This document shows positions 1-8,900 of a stretch of DNA of 52,175 nucleotides, in pieces. The notes beneath the pieces are model-generated. The model was not told the origin of the DNA. It made no database searches and saw only the letters and a program-made list of their open reading frames with translations. Source of the stretch: JAGBWK01 sp964462445 (lineage in GTDB: Bacteria; Bacteroidota; Bacteroidia; Bacteroidales; Muribaculaceae). The number at the start of each line of letters is the position of its first letter. The first letter of the stretch is position 1. A program made the position numbers and the translations under genes. The stretch lies in NCBI GenBank assembly GCA_964462445.1, contig CAYWXG010000011.1, positions 1 through 52,175 of the forward strand, given 5' to 3'.

Positions 1-40
1 GCCTACCGGCCTTCGGAAAGTAGATAGGGTTGGTAGTTTT

Positions 41-70
41 GTGAGGGCGCGGAGGGGCTCACTCCATGGG
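41..70. repeat. G-rich interspersed repeat, copy 1
   Basis: This segment shares the 9-mer GTGAGGGCG and the 17-mer GGGGCTCACTCCATGGG, in the same order, with 52040-52065 at the other end of the window. GTGAG and CTCAC inside it can pair, and CCATGG is a palindrome. Both copies lie in intergenic DNA. Function is unknown; a small interspersed palindromic element is one reading. Confidence 0.5.
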
Positions 71-191
71 CTGGCTCGGTATGGAGCAAGCCTATGGAAT
101 TGTTATGTTTATAATACTATTGGAAATGATTGATGTCGAATTTAGTGTATTAGAATTGAATTTTTGGTTATTTTTTTGGTGGTTTAAGTTG

Positions 192-221
192 TTTGACTTT
201 CGTTAATTTTTTGTAATTTTG
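192..221 (+). promoter_or_regulatory. Probable promoter of the efflux operon
   Basis: TTTG at 192-195 is followed after 18 bases by TAATTTTG at 214-221, which fits the Bacteroidetes -33/-7 consensus (TTTG and TAnnTTTG). It lies about 220 bases before the first efflux gene. Confidence 0.42.
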
Positions 222-443
222 TAGTGCAATTCACAAAGAGTTGCTCTATAATGGTACATATTTCTAAGGTTATTTCATTTTTTAATCCTACATTGTTGAA
301 TTGGGGTCATCTTGAAAATTGGAAAAGCACTGCATCAATTGAGCCCTATAGTTTTTTTAGTCGAATAGTAGGTTGTCGCGTTTGATTATTGCGATGCTTT
401 TGACTATTAGTTAATCCCTTTATTAATTTTTTCTTTATTTATT

Positions 444-1757
444 ATGAACAATCTTCGATTGCTCACAGGGCTTTTTATGATAGCACTGTTTGGGCGAGGA
501 GGTGGTGCATATGGTCAAACGGTGACTACTCTTGAGGAGGTATTTGAAGTTGCTGAAAGTAATAGTGCACAACTCCGTCCGTTATTTACTGCAGAAAGTG
601 AGGCTGAGCGAGAAATAAGTGTAGCACAGTCGGGGTTATTACCCGATATCAACGCTTCGTTATCGTTGAGCTATATAGGAAATGGTTTTACGACGAATCG
701 CGATTTTAGCGATTATCAAAAGGCGTCGATTCCTCATTTTGGGAATGGGTTTTCAGTAGAGGTCACTCAGCCGATTTATACCGGAGGTGCGGTGACAAGT
801 GCGATAGAACTTGCTCAAATGAAGTTAACGGCATCACGATTTGCAACAGATTTGAAGCGTGATAACATTAAGATGCAGTTAGCCGGGTTCTATCTTGATA
901 TCTACAAGTACGATAATTTGCGAAGAGTTGTAGAGGGAAATATTTCTTCGGCTCTCGAGGTGCTAAAGGATATGCAGGCACGCTATGAACAAGGCACAGC
1001 TTTACAAAATGATATAACGCGCTATGAATTGTTGGTGTCAAATCTTGAGTTACAACTATTGAAAATCGATAATACGATAGAAATTCTAAATAAAAATCTG
1101 ATTACTATTGCCGGATTTGAAGATGGGCGGGTTATTGTCCCTGATAGTACTCTGCTTGAGCGTTCGCTACCGCGTAATGATGTTGAATGGTGGCAGGTGG
1201 AAGCAGAAAATAATGCGCCGTCATTAAGTCTTGCGAAATCGGGAGTTGATATAAGTCGCAAGTCAGAGTCGATAGTAAAGTCGGATCGATTGCCTAAGGT
1301 TGGCATTAAGGCCGGATGGAGTATTGATGGTCCGATATTGGTTGAAGTACCGCCAATAAATAGAAATTTGAGTTATTGGTATGTGGGAGTCGGAGTAAGT
1401 TATAATATATCATCTCTCTATAAGAACAATCGGTCATTATCGAAAGCTCGTGTAGCGACACTTAAAGCCAAGGAAGAGTTGGAGTCCACTCGTGAGAATG
1501 TTCAACTTGCAGTAAATGCAGATTATATTCGATATCTTGAGGCTTACGAGGAGCTTAAAACGCAAAATAAGAGTGTAGAGTTGGCGGAACGTAATTATAA
1601 AACGATATTGACTCGATATTCGGCCGATATGGCTTTAATCACGGATATGCTTGATGCAGTTAATGCACGGCTTCAAGCAGAGCAAGAACTTGTCAATGCT
1701 CGTATAAATATCATTTACTATTATTATAAACTATTGTTTACAACCGGAAAAATATGA
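444..1757 (+). CDS. TolC-family outer membrane efflux protein
   Basis: Predicted outer-membrane channel of a tripartite exporter. Residues 1-24 form a Sec signal peptide ending near AYG-Q. The rest shows the TolC pattern: two related halves of long amphipathic helices (for example residues around 60-80, 150-215 and 330-425) separated by short strand-forming segments such as the one around residue 270-320. At 437 residues it matches the family. The next gene, a membrane fusion protein, overlaps its stop by 4 bases (ATGA), so the two are translationally coupled and should work together. The substrate cannot be read from the sequence; drugs, bile compounds or small metabolites are all possible. 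Confidence 0.88.
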   Translation: MNNLRLLTGLFMIALFGRGGGAYGQTVTTLEEVFEVAESNSAQLRPLFTAESEAEREISVAQSGLLPDINASLSLSYIGNGFTTNRDFSDYQKASIPHFGNGFSVEVTQPIYTGGAVTSAIELAQMKLTASRFATDLKRDNIKMQLAGFYLDIYKYDNLRRVVEGNISSALEVLKDMQARYEQGTALQNDITRYELLVSNLELQLLKIDNTIEILNKNLITIAGFEDGRVIVPDSTLLERSLPRNDVEWWQVEAENNAPSLSLAKSGVDISRKSESIVKSDRLPKVGIKAGWSIDGPILVEVPPINRNLSYWYVGVGVSYNISSLYKNNRSLSKARVATLKAKEELESTRENVQLAVNADYIRYLEAYEELKTQNKSVELAERNYKTILTRYSADMALITDMLDAVNARLQAEQELVNARINIIYYYYKLLFTTGKI

Positions 1758-2788
1758 AACATCGAAGCAAAAAAATACTTTCGTATATCATTACAGTTAT
1801 AGTGATATTGGTATCAGTAATATGGGTAGGTAGCCGTTTTATTCATTTGGGAAATGTTGAGTTTACGGATAATGCCCAAGTACGTCGGCATATAGTCCCA
1901 GTCAATTGTCGTGTGCAGGGATATATTAAGGAGATACGATTTGAAGAGTATCAGCATGTGAAGAAGGGGGATACATTGGTAGTGATTGATGATTCTGATA
2001 TGCGTTTAGGTGTAGCCAGAGCTCGAGCCGACTATCAGAATGCACTTGCCGGCAAGAATGTAGCCGATTATGCTGTTAAATCAGCATCGGCCAATGTGGC
2101 AGTTAGTGAAGCGTCGATTGCCGAAGCAAAGGCACTGATGGAGATGGCCGCATCGGATATGTCACGCTATGAGAAACTTCTGGAAAGTGAGGCCGTAACG
2201 CGTCAGCAATATGATGCAGCAAAAACGGATTATGAAGCGAAGAAAGCTCGCTATGAAATGTTGTCGCGTCAACGTAGTGCCACGTCGGCGGTGGTAGATG
2301 TCAATCGACAGCAGATATCGCAGTCGGAAGCCGGCATTGAGCTTGCCAAAGCGTTGCTGGAAACAGCAGAGCTCAACTTGAGTTATACGGTTATCGTTGC
2401 TCCTTGTGATGGTTTTACTTCACGCAAGGAGATTCAGGTGGGGCAGTTGGTGCAACCCGGTCAGACGTTGTTTGATGTAGTCGATGATGCTGAAGTGTGG
2501 GTTGCGGCAAATTATAAAGAGACACAACTCAAAAATATCGTTCCGGGTAGCTATGTCGAGATAGAGGTTGATGCCATTCCCGATGTGGTTTTTACAGGAA
2601 AGGTTCAATCGATATCTACGGCAACCGGAGCAGCTCTATCATTGTTGCCACAGGATAATTCGGCAGGAAACTTTGTAAAGGTGCGTCAACGAGTCCCAAT
2701 CAGAATAGAATTTGATAGCATTAATAATGCAGATTGCATGTCGAAATTGCGAGCAGGAATGAATGTGGAATGTCGCGTAAAATATTGA
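1754..2788 (+). CDS. HlyD/EmrA-family periplasmic adaptor protein
   Basis: Membrane fusion protein linking an inner-membrane MFS pump to the TolC-like channel. It has one N-terminal membrane anchor (about residues 9-27), a biotinyl-lipoyl-like half with the typical phrase VQGYIKEI followed by KKGDTLVVID (about 50-78), a long alanine-rich coiled-coil hairpin (about 80-215), and the matching second half with APCDGFTSR and a beta-barrel region. At 344 residues it is of EmrA size. Its start overlaps the previous stop and its own stop lies 1 base from the MFS start, so the three genes form one tight operon of EmrA-EmrB-TolC type. Confidence 0.9.
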   Translation: MKHRSKKILSYIITVIVILVSVIWVGSRFIHLGNVEFTDNAQVRRHIVPVNCRVQGYIKEIRFEEYQHVKKGDTLVVIDDSDMRLGVARARADYQNALAGKNVADYAVKSASANVAVSEASIAEAKALMEMAASDMSRYEKLLESEAVTRQQYDAAKTDYEAKKARYEMLSRQRSATSAVVDVNRQQISQSEAGIELAKALLETAELNLSYTVIVAPCDGFTSRKEIQVGQLVQPGQTLFDVVDDAEVWVAANYKETQLKNIVPGSYVEIEVDAIPDVVFTGKVQSISTATGAALSLLPQDNSAGNFVKVRQRVPIRIEFDSINNADCMSKLRAGMNVECRVKY

Positions 2789-2789
2789 T

Positions 2790-4406
2790 ATGTCGAATCA
2801 CCACGTACTAAAAGGACAATTTGATATTCCGGATGTCCCTAATTTTGTTCCGCGTAGATTAAAGCCCTACCTGTTCATTTTCTTTGTTCTAATAATACAG
2901 TTTGCCGGAGGAGTTTATCTTGCGGCAACCTCAGAAATGGTAGGTAGCAAGGCGTTAATGCGAGAGGATATTTTGATGGCAGGTTATGCTTCATTGGTAG
3001 GCATGGCAATTAATTTTGCAGTTATGTTTCGAATGAAGTTCCGATTTTCTACGCGAGTACAACTGCTTACTTCGGTAATAGTATTGATATTTGCAAATTT
3101 AATCTGTGCCTATACTGAAAATGTTGTACTGCTTGTGGTGACTTGTTTTATTGCGGGATGGTTTCGGATGCAAGCCACATTTGCATGTAATTCTACGATA
3201 CAGTTGTGGCTTACACCAGTCAGAGATATGTCGATATTTTTTTGCTATGTCTATATAATTGTGGATGGAGTGATACAACTCAGTGGTATTGCAACTATCT
3301 ATACGGCATTTTTCTCGCAATGGGAGTATATGCATTGGGTGATGGTTGGGATTCTGTCTGTGATGCTGGTGCTTGTGCTGATATTGGTCAAGCCGGTTCG
3401 ATGTCCGATGTATCTGCCTCTACTTGGAATTGATTGGATTGGTTCGGTGTTGTGGGCAATCGTTATGCTTTGTTTCACTTTTATTTGCGTCTATGGCAAT
3501 TATTATGATTGGTGGGATGCAATAGAAATAAGAGGGGCAACGCTTATAGGATTAGCATGCCTGATTCTGAATTTATGGAGAGCATCGTTTTTGAGTCATC
3601 CCTATATCAGCTTTCGAGCAATGAAAAATAGGAATGTAGTGCGAGCGTTGTTGATTTATATCGTCTTTTTTACGTTGATGGGCACGGAGCATGTGTTTGA
3701 ACATAGCTATGCAGCTAATATATTAGGATTTGATGAGACAAATCTGATTGACCTTAATTGGTATGTATTTGCAGGAATAGTAGTGGGAGTAGGTTTTACC
3801 TACATTACATTTGCTTTGCGAAAATGGCGATATAAGACTATGACAGTGATAGCGTTTGTGATGGCGATAGCATATTTATCATATTTCTATTTTTATATCG
3901 ACTATGGAGTGGAGAAAGAGATGTTGTTTTTGCCATTGTTTTTTAGGGGAGTTGCTACTGTGATTATTTCAATTGTCTTTCTAACATCAATATTGCAGAG
4001 TGGGCTTTCGTTTCAAGAGTTCCCGAAAGCATTGACAATTAATGGATTTGGCTCGGCGGTGTTAGGTGCAACATTAGGACCGGCTATCATTGGGGAATTA
4101 TTGCATCATATAATGGCAGAAAATATGTCGTTGCTTGGAGCAAATATAGTTGATTTTAATCCTGAGATTGCACATGCCCCAATTGCGCAACTATATGGTA
4201 TGGTGCAAGGGCAAGCACTTATAGAGTCGATGAAGGAGATTTATGGTTGGTTGTTACTCGTTGCTATATCTGTGCTTATGTTGATATTAGTCAATTATAA
4301 TCCGCTACGCCCATTTGCAATATTCCCGAAATGGAGTACGGTTCGAAGGGTTATTAAGCATATAATCAGAAATTCGCAGAAAGAAGCAGAAAGAGAGGGT
4401 TGTTAA
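2790..4406 (+). CDS. MFS transporter, EmrB/DHA2-like
   Basis: Inner-membrane pump of the tripartite exporter. The 538 residues contain about 14 hydrophobic segments, the number expected for the DHA2 (EmrB) group rather than the 12 of most MFS proteins. The classical motif A between TM2 and TM3 is not well preserved (a short charged FRMKFRFSTR loop stands there), as in divergent Bacteroidetes members. The gene follows the adaptor gene with one base between them and is closed by a strong terminator at 4457-4496. The drug specificity is unknown. Confidence 0.85.
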   Translation: MSNHHVLKGQFDIPDVPNFVPRRLKPYLFIFFVLIIQFAGGVYLAATSEMVGSKALMREDILMAGYASLVGMAINFAVMFRMKFRFSTRVQLLTSVIVLIFANLICAYTENVVLLVVTCFIAGWFRMQATFACNSTIQLWLTPVRDMSIFFCYVYIIVDGVIQLSGIATIYTAFFSQWEYMHWVMVGILSVMLVLVLILVKPVRCPMYLPLLGIDWIGSVLWAIVMLCFTFICVYGNYYDWWDAIEIRGATLIGLACLILNLWRASFLSHPYISFRAMKNRNVVRALLIYIVFFTLMGTEHVFEHSYAANILGFDETNLIDLNWYVFAGIVVGVGFTYITFALRKWRYKTMTVIAFVMAIAYLSYFYFYIDYGVEKEMLFLPLFFRGVATVIISIVFLTSILQSGLSFQEFPKALTINGFGSAVLGATLGPAIIGELLHHIMAENMSLLGANIVDFNPEIAHAPIAQLYGMVQGQALIESMKEIYGWLLLVAISVLMLILVNYNPLRPFAIFPKWSTVRRVIKHIIRNSQKEAEREGC

Positions 4407-4456
4407 TATTATGCAGGACTGGCAATAATCCTCAGAGCCACATTTAACTCTATTTA

Positions 4457-4496
4457 AAAAGAAGGAGTCGCAGATATTTTCTGTGGCTCCTTTTTT
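4457..4496 (+). terminator. Rho-independent terminator of efflux operon
   Basis: A 13-bp stem with two wobble pairs (AAGGAGTCGCAGA against TCTGTGGCTCCTT) is followed by a run of T. It lies about 50 bases after the MFS stop. Confidence 0.8.
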
Positions 4497-4548
4497 GCGT
4501 AAAGACAGTGATTCTTGCTGACCCCAAATCTTTTGGTTCTCATCACTG

Positions 4549-4582
4549 TCAAAATAGAAATGGAAGCCTTTCGACTTCCATA
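4549..4582 (-). terminator. Terminator downstream of tRNA-Ser
   Basis: On the minus strand the hairpin ATGGAAG-N8-CTTCCAT follows the tRNA 3' end by a few bases and is followed by a T-rich tract. Confidence 0.6.
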
Positions 4583-4587
4583 CTTAG

Positions 4588-4674
4588 CGGAAAGACAGGG
4601 ATTCGAACCCTGGGTACCCGTAAGGGTACAACGGTTTTCGAGACCGTCCCGATCGACCACTCCGGCATCTTTCC
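4588..4674 (-). tRNA. tRNA-Ser (anticodon CGA)
   Basis: The reverse strand folds as a class II tRNA. Acceptor arms GGAAAGA and TCTTTCC pair over 7 bp with discriminator G. The anticodon arm ACGGT-CTCGAAA-ACCGT gives anticodon CGA, reading UCG. A long variable arm, GTACCC-TTAC-GGGTAC, marks it as serine type. The T arm is CAGGG-TTCGAAT-CCCTG. Length is 87 bases and CCA is not encoded. Confidence 0.95.
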
Positions 4675-4685
4675 TTCGGTTGTCG

Positions 4686-4716
4686 CAAAGTTAAATAGAT
4701 TTGCTGAGGGGGACAA
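4686..4716 (-). promoter_or_regulatory. Promoter of tRNA-Ser
   Basis: On the minus strand TTG (4716-4714), a 20-base spacer and TAACTTTG (4693-4686) match the Bacteroidetes consensus. Transcription would begin a few bases before the mature tRNA 5' end at 4674. Confidence 0.7.
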
Positions 4717-4858
4717 ATTTTTCGGGCTTTTTTTCGTGAAGTTTTTGGGCGGATTATTGAGTGGAATGTTGTAGAATGAACATTGTGAATGGATAAAATG
4801 TTGTATATTTTGAATGTAAGGGGAATCAAAATTTCCACAAAATCAATATTTAATTGTT

Positions 4859-5914
4859 ATGAGACATTTTTTTAAAACTATGGGCAAGAGTTTATTGGCA
4901 GTTGCAGCATTTACCGGTGCTTGTTTTCAGCAGGGCGATGCGTGTACGCGCATTATTTATCAGGGAAGTGATAGTCTTATCATTGTGGGGCGTTCGCTTG
5001 ATTGGAGAACACCAATTCCGACTAATATCTATGTGTATCCTCGTGGCATGCACAAACTTGGTTCAGATAAGCCGGGAGCGGTGACATGGACCTCGAAATA
5101 TGGTGCAGTTTATGCCGTTGGTTATGATGGCGGAGTCACTGAAGGCATGAATGAGAAAGGGCTGTCGGTCAATGGGCTGTTTTGTAAAGGTACGGTATAC
5201 GACAATGATAGTACTGCCAATCGTCCGCCAATGTCGTTGGCAATGTTTCCGGCATGGTTGCTCGATATGAATGCAACAACAGCAGAGGTGATAGAGATGG
5301 TGAGCCGTCATGATTTTTCACTGTCGGGAGCTACGTTTGATTCCGGCACCGTGTCGGCATTGCATTGGGGCGTTACTGATGCGTCGGGACATAGTGCGGT
5401 GATAGAATTTGACCATGGCGATATCAAAATTTATGAGGGTACTACCGATATGCATGCGATGACCAACGACCCCACGTGGCCTCAGATGCAGGGGATAGTG
5501 GCTTATTGGGAGAAGATAGGGGGACATAATGCGCTGCCCGGCACAGTGTCGAGCCCCGACCGTTGTGTACGTGCAAATTATTTTGTTACGCATGTTGAAC
5601 GAACCGGAGATGCCGACCTTGGGGCAGCGATAACACGGACAGTTTTGTTTAATTGCTGTGTGCCCTATACATATACCGTAGAAGGAGAGCCGAATGTGTC
5701 GTCGACGCAGTGGCGCACGCTGTCCAATTTGCGTGATTTGCGCTATTATTTTGATTTGGTAGTAGCTAACGGAATATATTATGTTGATTTGTCGAAGTGC
5801 GACTTGAGCGAGGGGGCTTCGGTGATGAAAATTGTTACAGCAGAAATGCTCAATGCGTGTGGCGATCAGACTACGATGCTCCAGCCTGTTGCGCCATTCA
5901 CCCCGATGTATTGA
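4859..5914 (+). CDS. Choloylglycine hydrolase family protein (bile salt hydrolase / penicillin V acylase type)
   Basis: Ntn-hydrolase that cleaves linear amide bonds. Residues 1-28 form a signal peptide; cutting after GDA exposes Cys29, the expected N-terminal nucleophile (CTRIIY). Other family catalytic positions are present at the right spacing: Arg45 and Asp48 in GRSLDW, an Asn near residue 202 in MTNDPTW, and an Arg near residue 260 in AAITRTV. At 351 residues it is full length. Family knowledge says members deconjugate taurine- or glycine-bile acids or cut penicillin V and acyl-homoserine lactones; which of these applies cannot be told here. It stands alone, with a shared terminator against the convergent gene downstream. 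Confidence 0.9.
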   Translation: MRHFFKTMGKSLLAVAAFTGACFQQGDACTRIIYQGSDSLIIVGRSLDWRTPIPTNIYVYPRGMHKLGSDKPGAVTWTSKYGAVYAVGYDGGVTEGMNEKGLSVNGLFCKGTVYDNDSTANRPPMSLAMFPAWLLDMNATTAEVIEMVSRHDFSLSGATFDSGTVSALHWGVTDASGHSAVIEFDHGDIKIYEGTTDMHAMTNDPTWPQMQGIVAYWEKIGGHNALPGTVSSPDRCVRANYFVTHVERTGDADLGAAITRTVLFNCCVPYTYTVEGEPNVSSTQWRTLSNLRDLRYYFDLVVANGIYYVDLSKCDLSEGASVMKIVTAEMLNACGDQTTMLQPVAPFTPMY

Positions 5915-5920
5915 AATAAA

Positions 5921-5964
5921 TAAAAGAGGTTGGCACGAAAAAAATATTGTGCCAACCTCTTTCA
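5921..5964. terminator. Bidirectional terminator between convergent genes
   Basis: A perfect 14-bp stem AAAGAGGTTGGCAC / GTGCCAACCTCTTT with a 12-base A/T-rich loop lies 9 bases after the hydrolase stop and 18 bases after the stop of the convergent minus-strand gene. A and T flanks allow use in both directions. Confidence 0.85.
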
Positions 5965-5979
5965 AAATTGAGATTAGGA

Positions 5980-8900
5980 TTAAAGAATTATTTTCTTTGT
6001 TGCATGAGCAGTCTTGGCGATGTATACACCGTTAATAACGTTCTTAAGGTTCAACTTGTCGTACCCTTTAAGAATTAGTTGTCCGTTGATATTGTAGAGG
6101 TAAATCTCACCGTTGGCGATGATTTCATTTCCAATAACAGAGATGTTGTTGTTGCTGTCGGAAATAATGTTTTCAACTCCTGATTCCAACTCATTGACAC
6201 CTGTTGAGTCGATTACGAAATAGTAGTCGCGGGGTTCGGTAACATTGTAGTCGGGGAGTTGTTGCCCGTTGTTGCCATTATTGAAAATCAGGTTATAGCT
6301 ACCCTCGGTTGAGATGTTGAAAGTGAATACTTTGTAGGTATTGCCATTGATTTCTTGTTGACCTACCGGGTATTGTCCGGGCCATGCACCAAATAGTTCT
6401 GAAGTGCCCCAAGCGTAGAGAGCGAGGACTTCGTAACCGGTGTTGTCGATTACGTAGATGTAATGCTCGGAATCGGGTATTTCCGGGAGGCTTCCGGCGA
6501 TAGAGAAGTTGTCGATAGCAATAGCCATAGCTGCATTGGCAGCATCGCCTGACGCAACAGAAATGTTCCAAGCGAGATATAAGTCGCATCCAGGTTGTAG
6601 AGTTGCGGGAAGGATGTCGCTAACAGTAACAGTTTCTCCGGGGACAACATCATATCCGGCAGTTTCGGTATCGGGGGCGAAGTAGGTGTAGAAGTTCTCG
6701 CCGGCTGATGTGAAATTTCGACCGTCGATAGAGTAGTAAAGTTGAACTGCAAATCCGGCAGCGTTGCTACCTTTACGATATTTTTCAATGTCGTAGCTTA
6801 CTACGAGGTCCTCAATGTTGGTAGCACCATCATTGTAGAGGTGGGCATAAAGATTGACACAGCGAGTGCCGTTATCAACACCTGTAGAAATACCACCGAG
6901 AGCACGGTCGGTATCATCTGTGGCACCGAAGTTCCATAATCCGTTTGTAGCGTTGCTCGGCAAGTTTACGCCTCCAGAGTAGGCAGTGTTGGTAAGCGCT
7001 AATGGGAAAGTGCCGACGGTGCGAGGTGCACTTGTTTGGCGGTCTATACGCCAAGCATCCGGTAGGGTGGCAGTAGCCTCACTTCCTATAGAGTTGAAGT
7101 TCTCTTCAGCAGATAGGTTGTCCTCGTTAAGCTTGATTGAGGGATAAACGATAACTTCAGTTTTAGCTTCGGTAACAGTAATATTGGCCGACGATGTGAA
7201 CGTATCGTTTGTAGCGGTGAGAGTGAATTGACCGAGAGATTTATCAGATGTGAATACGTTGTTGCTATCGAAGCTACCTCCACCTGAGAGGGTGTATACG
7301 ACAGGATTCTCGCTTTCGATAGGCATACCGAATTGGTCGTAGATGATGTTAGAATAGCGAATTATGCCTGCGTTGTGGTCAACGATGTTTGTGAAATTAG
7401 ACATTGTTGAGCTTGCGTAGTTACGCATTTGTAGAGCTTCATCTGCAGTGACAGTAGCTGTAGTGTGAGAGATTGTGTTGGCATCTTCACCGAATATGAG
7501 CGAGTACTCCATGCAAGCAGCAAGGTAGGTAGCTTTAGGAGTCGGGTGTCGGTCATCGCTATATAGGGTCATAGTAGCATCAGCACCTTCAGCGTTGTAG
7601 ATGGCTTGGTAGGCCATTGCGACTGGGCAAATAACGACACCTAAGTCGCGAGCTACGTCAAGGTAATTGTTGTTGAATTTGCTGTTGAAATCAGTGAAGT
7701 TTTCCCAATCACCGCTATAAGCCCAGTTCATGGGGAGAATGATTATTGCATTGGGGTTGGGACAATATTCGCGAATATAGTCAATCCATTCTTTGACATT
7801 AGTGCGGAATGTTTCGATATTGGTGCGAGGTAAAGCACTTTGTTCTTGTAGAATAATGTGGCTCCATGCTTCGTTGCGAATAAGCATTTTAGCGGTTGGC
7901 GTTCCATCTTCACCCAGTCCGTCACCTTCGTTGAAGTGGGTGGAAAGTGGTTTCCCGAGCATAGTGTGCTTGGTCCAAACGGCATCTTTACCCATTGCAG
8001 CGGCAATCTCATTGAACATTGCCGCTTGGTCGTTGTAGTGGATAAGCGAGTTGTTGAGAGAAAGGATTTTAACTTTTTCGGGAAGTGAAGGCACAAGAAT
8101 CACATTTTGAGGTTGCAGTGTCATAGAGACGGGGTATGAGCCCACTTCTTCCATTGAGTATTCGCCGGTAGCGATATTGAAAGTGACATCATAAGTGCCG
8201 GCAGCAGTCGACATTTTTCCGGTGCTACCTTTTTCGAGAGAACCTGAGGTGGCATTAGCTGTTGCGTCGACATTACCGGGAGCTCCCCAAACGCCACTCA
8301 TGCCGAGACGCTGATATAGACGCCATTGGCAATTGCCCGAAGTGCCGGCCGACATTGTGACACGTCCTTTGAACACATTTTCAGTTTCAGTTACAGAGAG
8401 TTGCCCGGAGGTGCTCATATAGTTCCACTCGTTGTTGTCACCAATAATATAAACGGCAGAAAGGTCGGAAGCATCATCATTGCTTTCAAGAAGAAGAGTT
8501 GCAGTGCCGTTGACGATAGAGAGGACGATACGAGAGCAAGCATATGTGTTGCTGCCACAAGATATGTTTGAGTCAGTGCCGGAAACGAGAGTGTATGGAG
8601 TGTCCATTAACAAAGTAGAGCCGTTAGAGCCGTAGTTGCACGCTGACGACCAATTAGCGTCGGCAATTTTCAGAGTACCGGAAATGGTTTTGTCGTAAAG
8701 TACATAGGTGTTGTCCCCTTCATTAGAAAATTCCCAATCGGCAGAAGCGCCCCAGCTGTTAACTTCGCCTCGGAGGTATATGCCTGATGAAACGAAAGGA
8801 GGACGAGAGGGATCAACCCAACCGGTATAGGATGAAGGATCGGCAATTTCAGTAATAGCATCGGATGTAGCGCAGAGATAATAGTCGCGTCCACCGGTGA

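Larger units (their letters stand above)
1..443. other. Non-coding leader before the efflux operon
   Basis: I see no convincing gene in this stretch. It holds a G-rich repeat copy (41-70), a probable promoter (192-221) and, close to the efflux operon, an imperfect hairpin at about 363-414 (outer arms AATAGT/ACTATT, inner arms TGTCGC/GCGATG with one wobble pair). If the promoter is used, the tolC-like gene has a leader of about 215 bases. No regulator gene of the MarR or TetR type is visible next to the operon inside the window. Confidence 0.4.

Noticed and set aside
5318..5965. Open frame of 215 codons opposite the choloylglycine hydrolase
   Set aside because: It runs through the bidirectional terminator and has a Cys/His/Arg-rich shadow composition; the plus-strand gene carries all catalytic residues.
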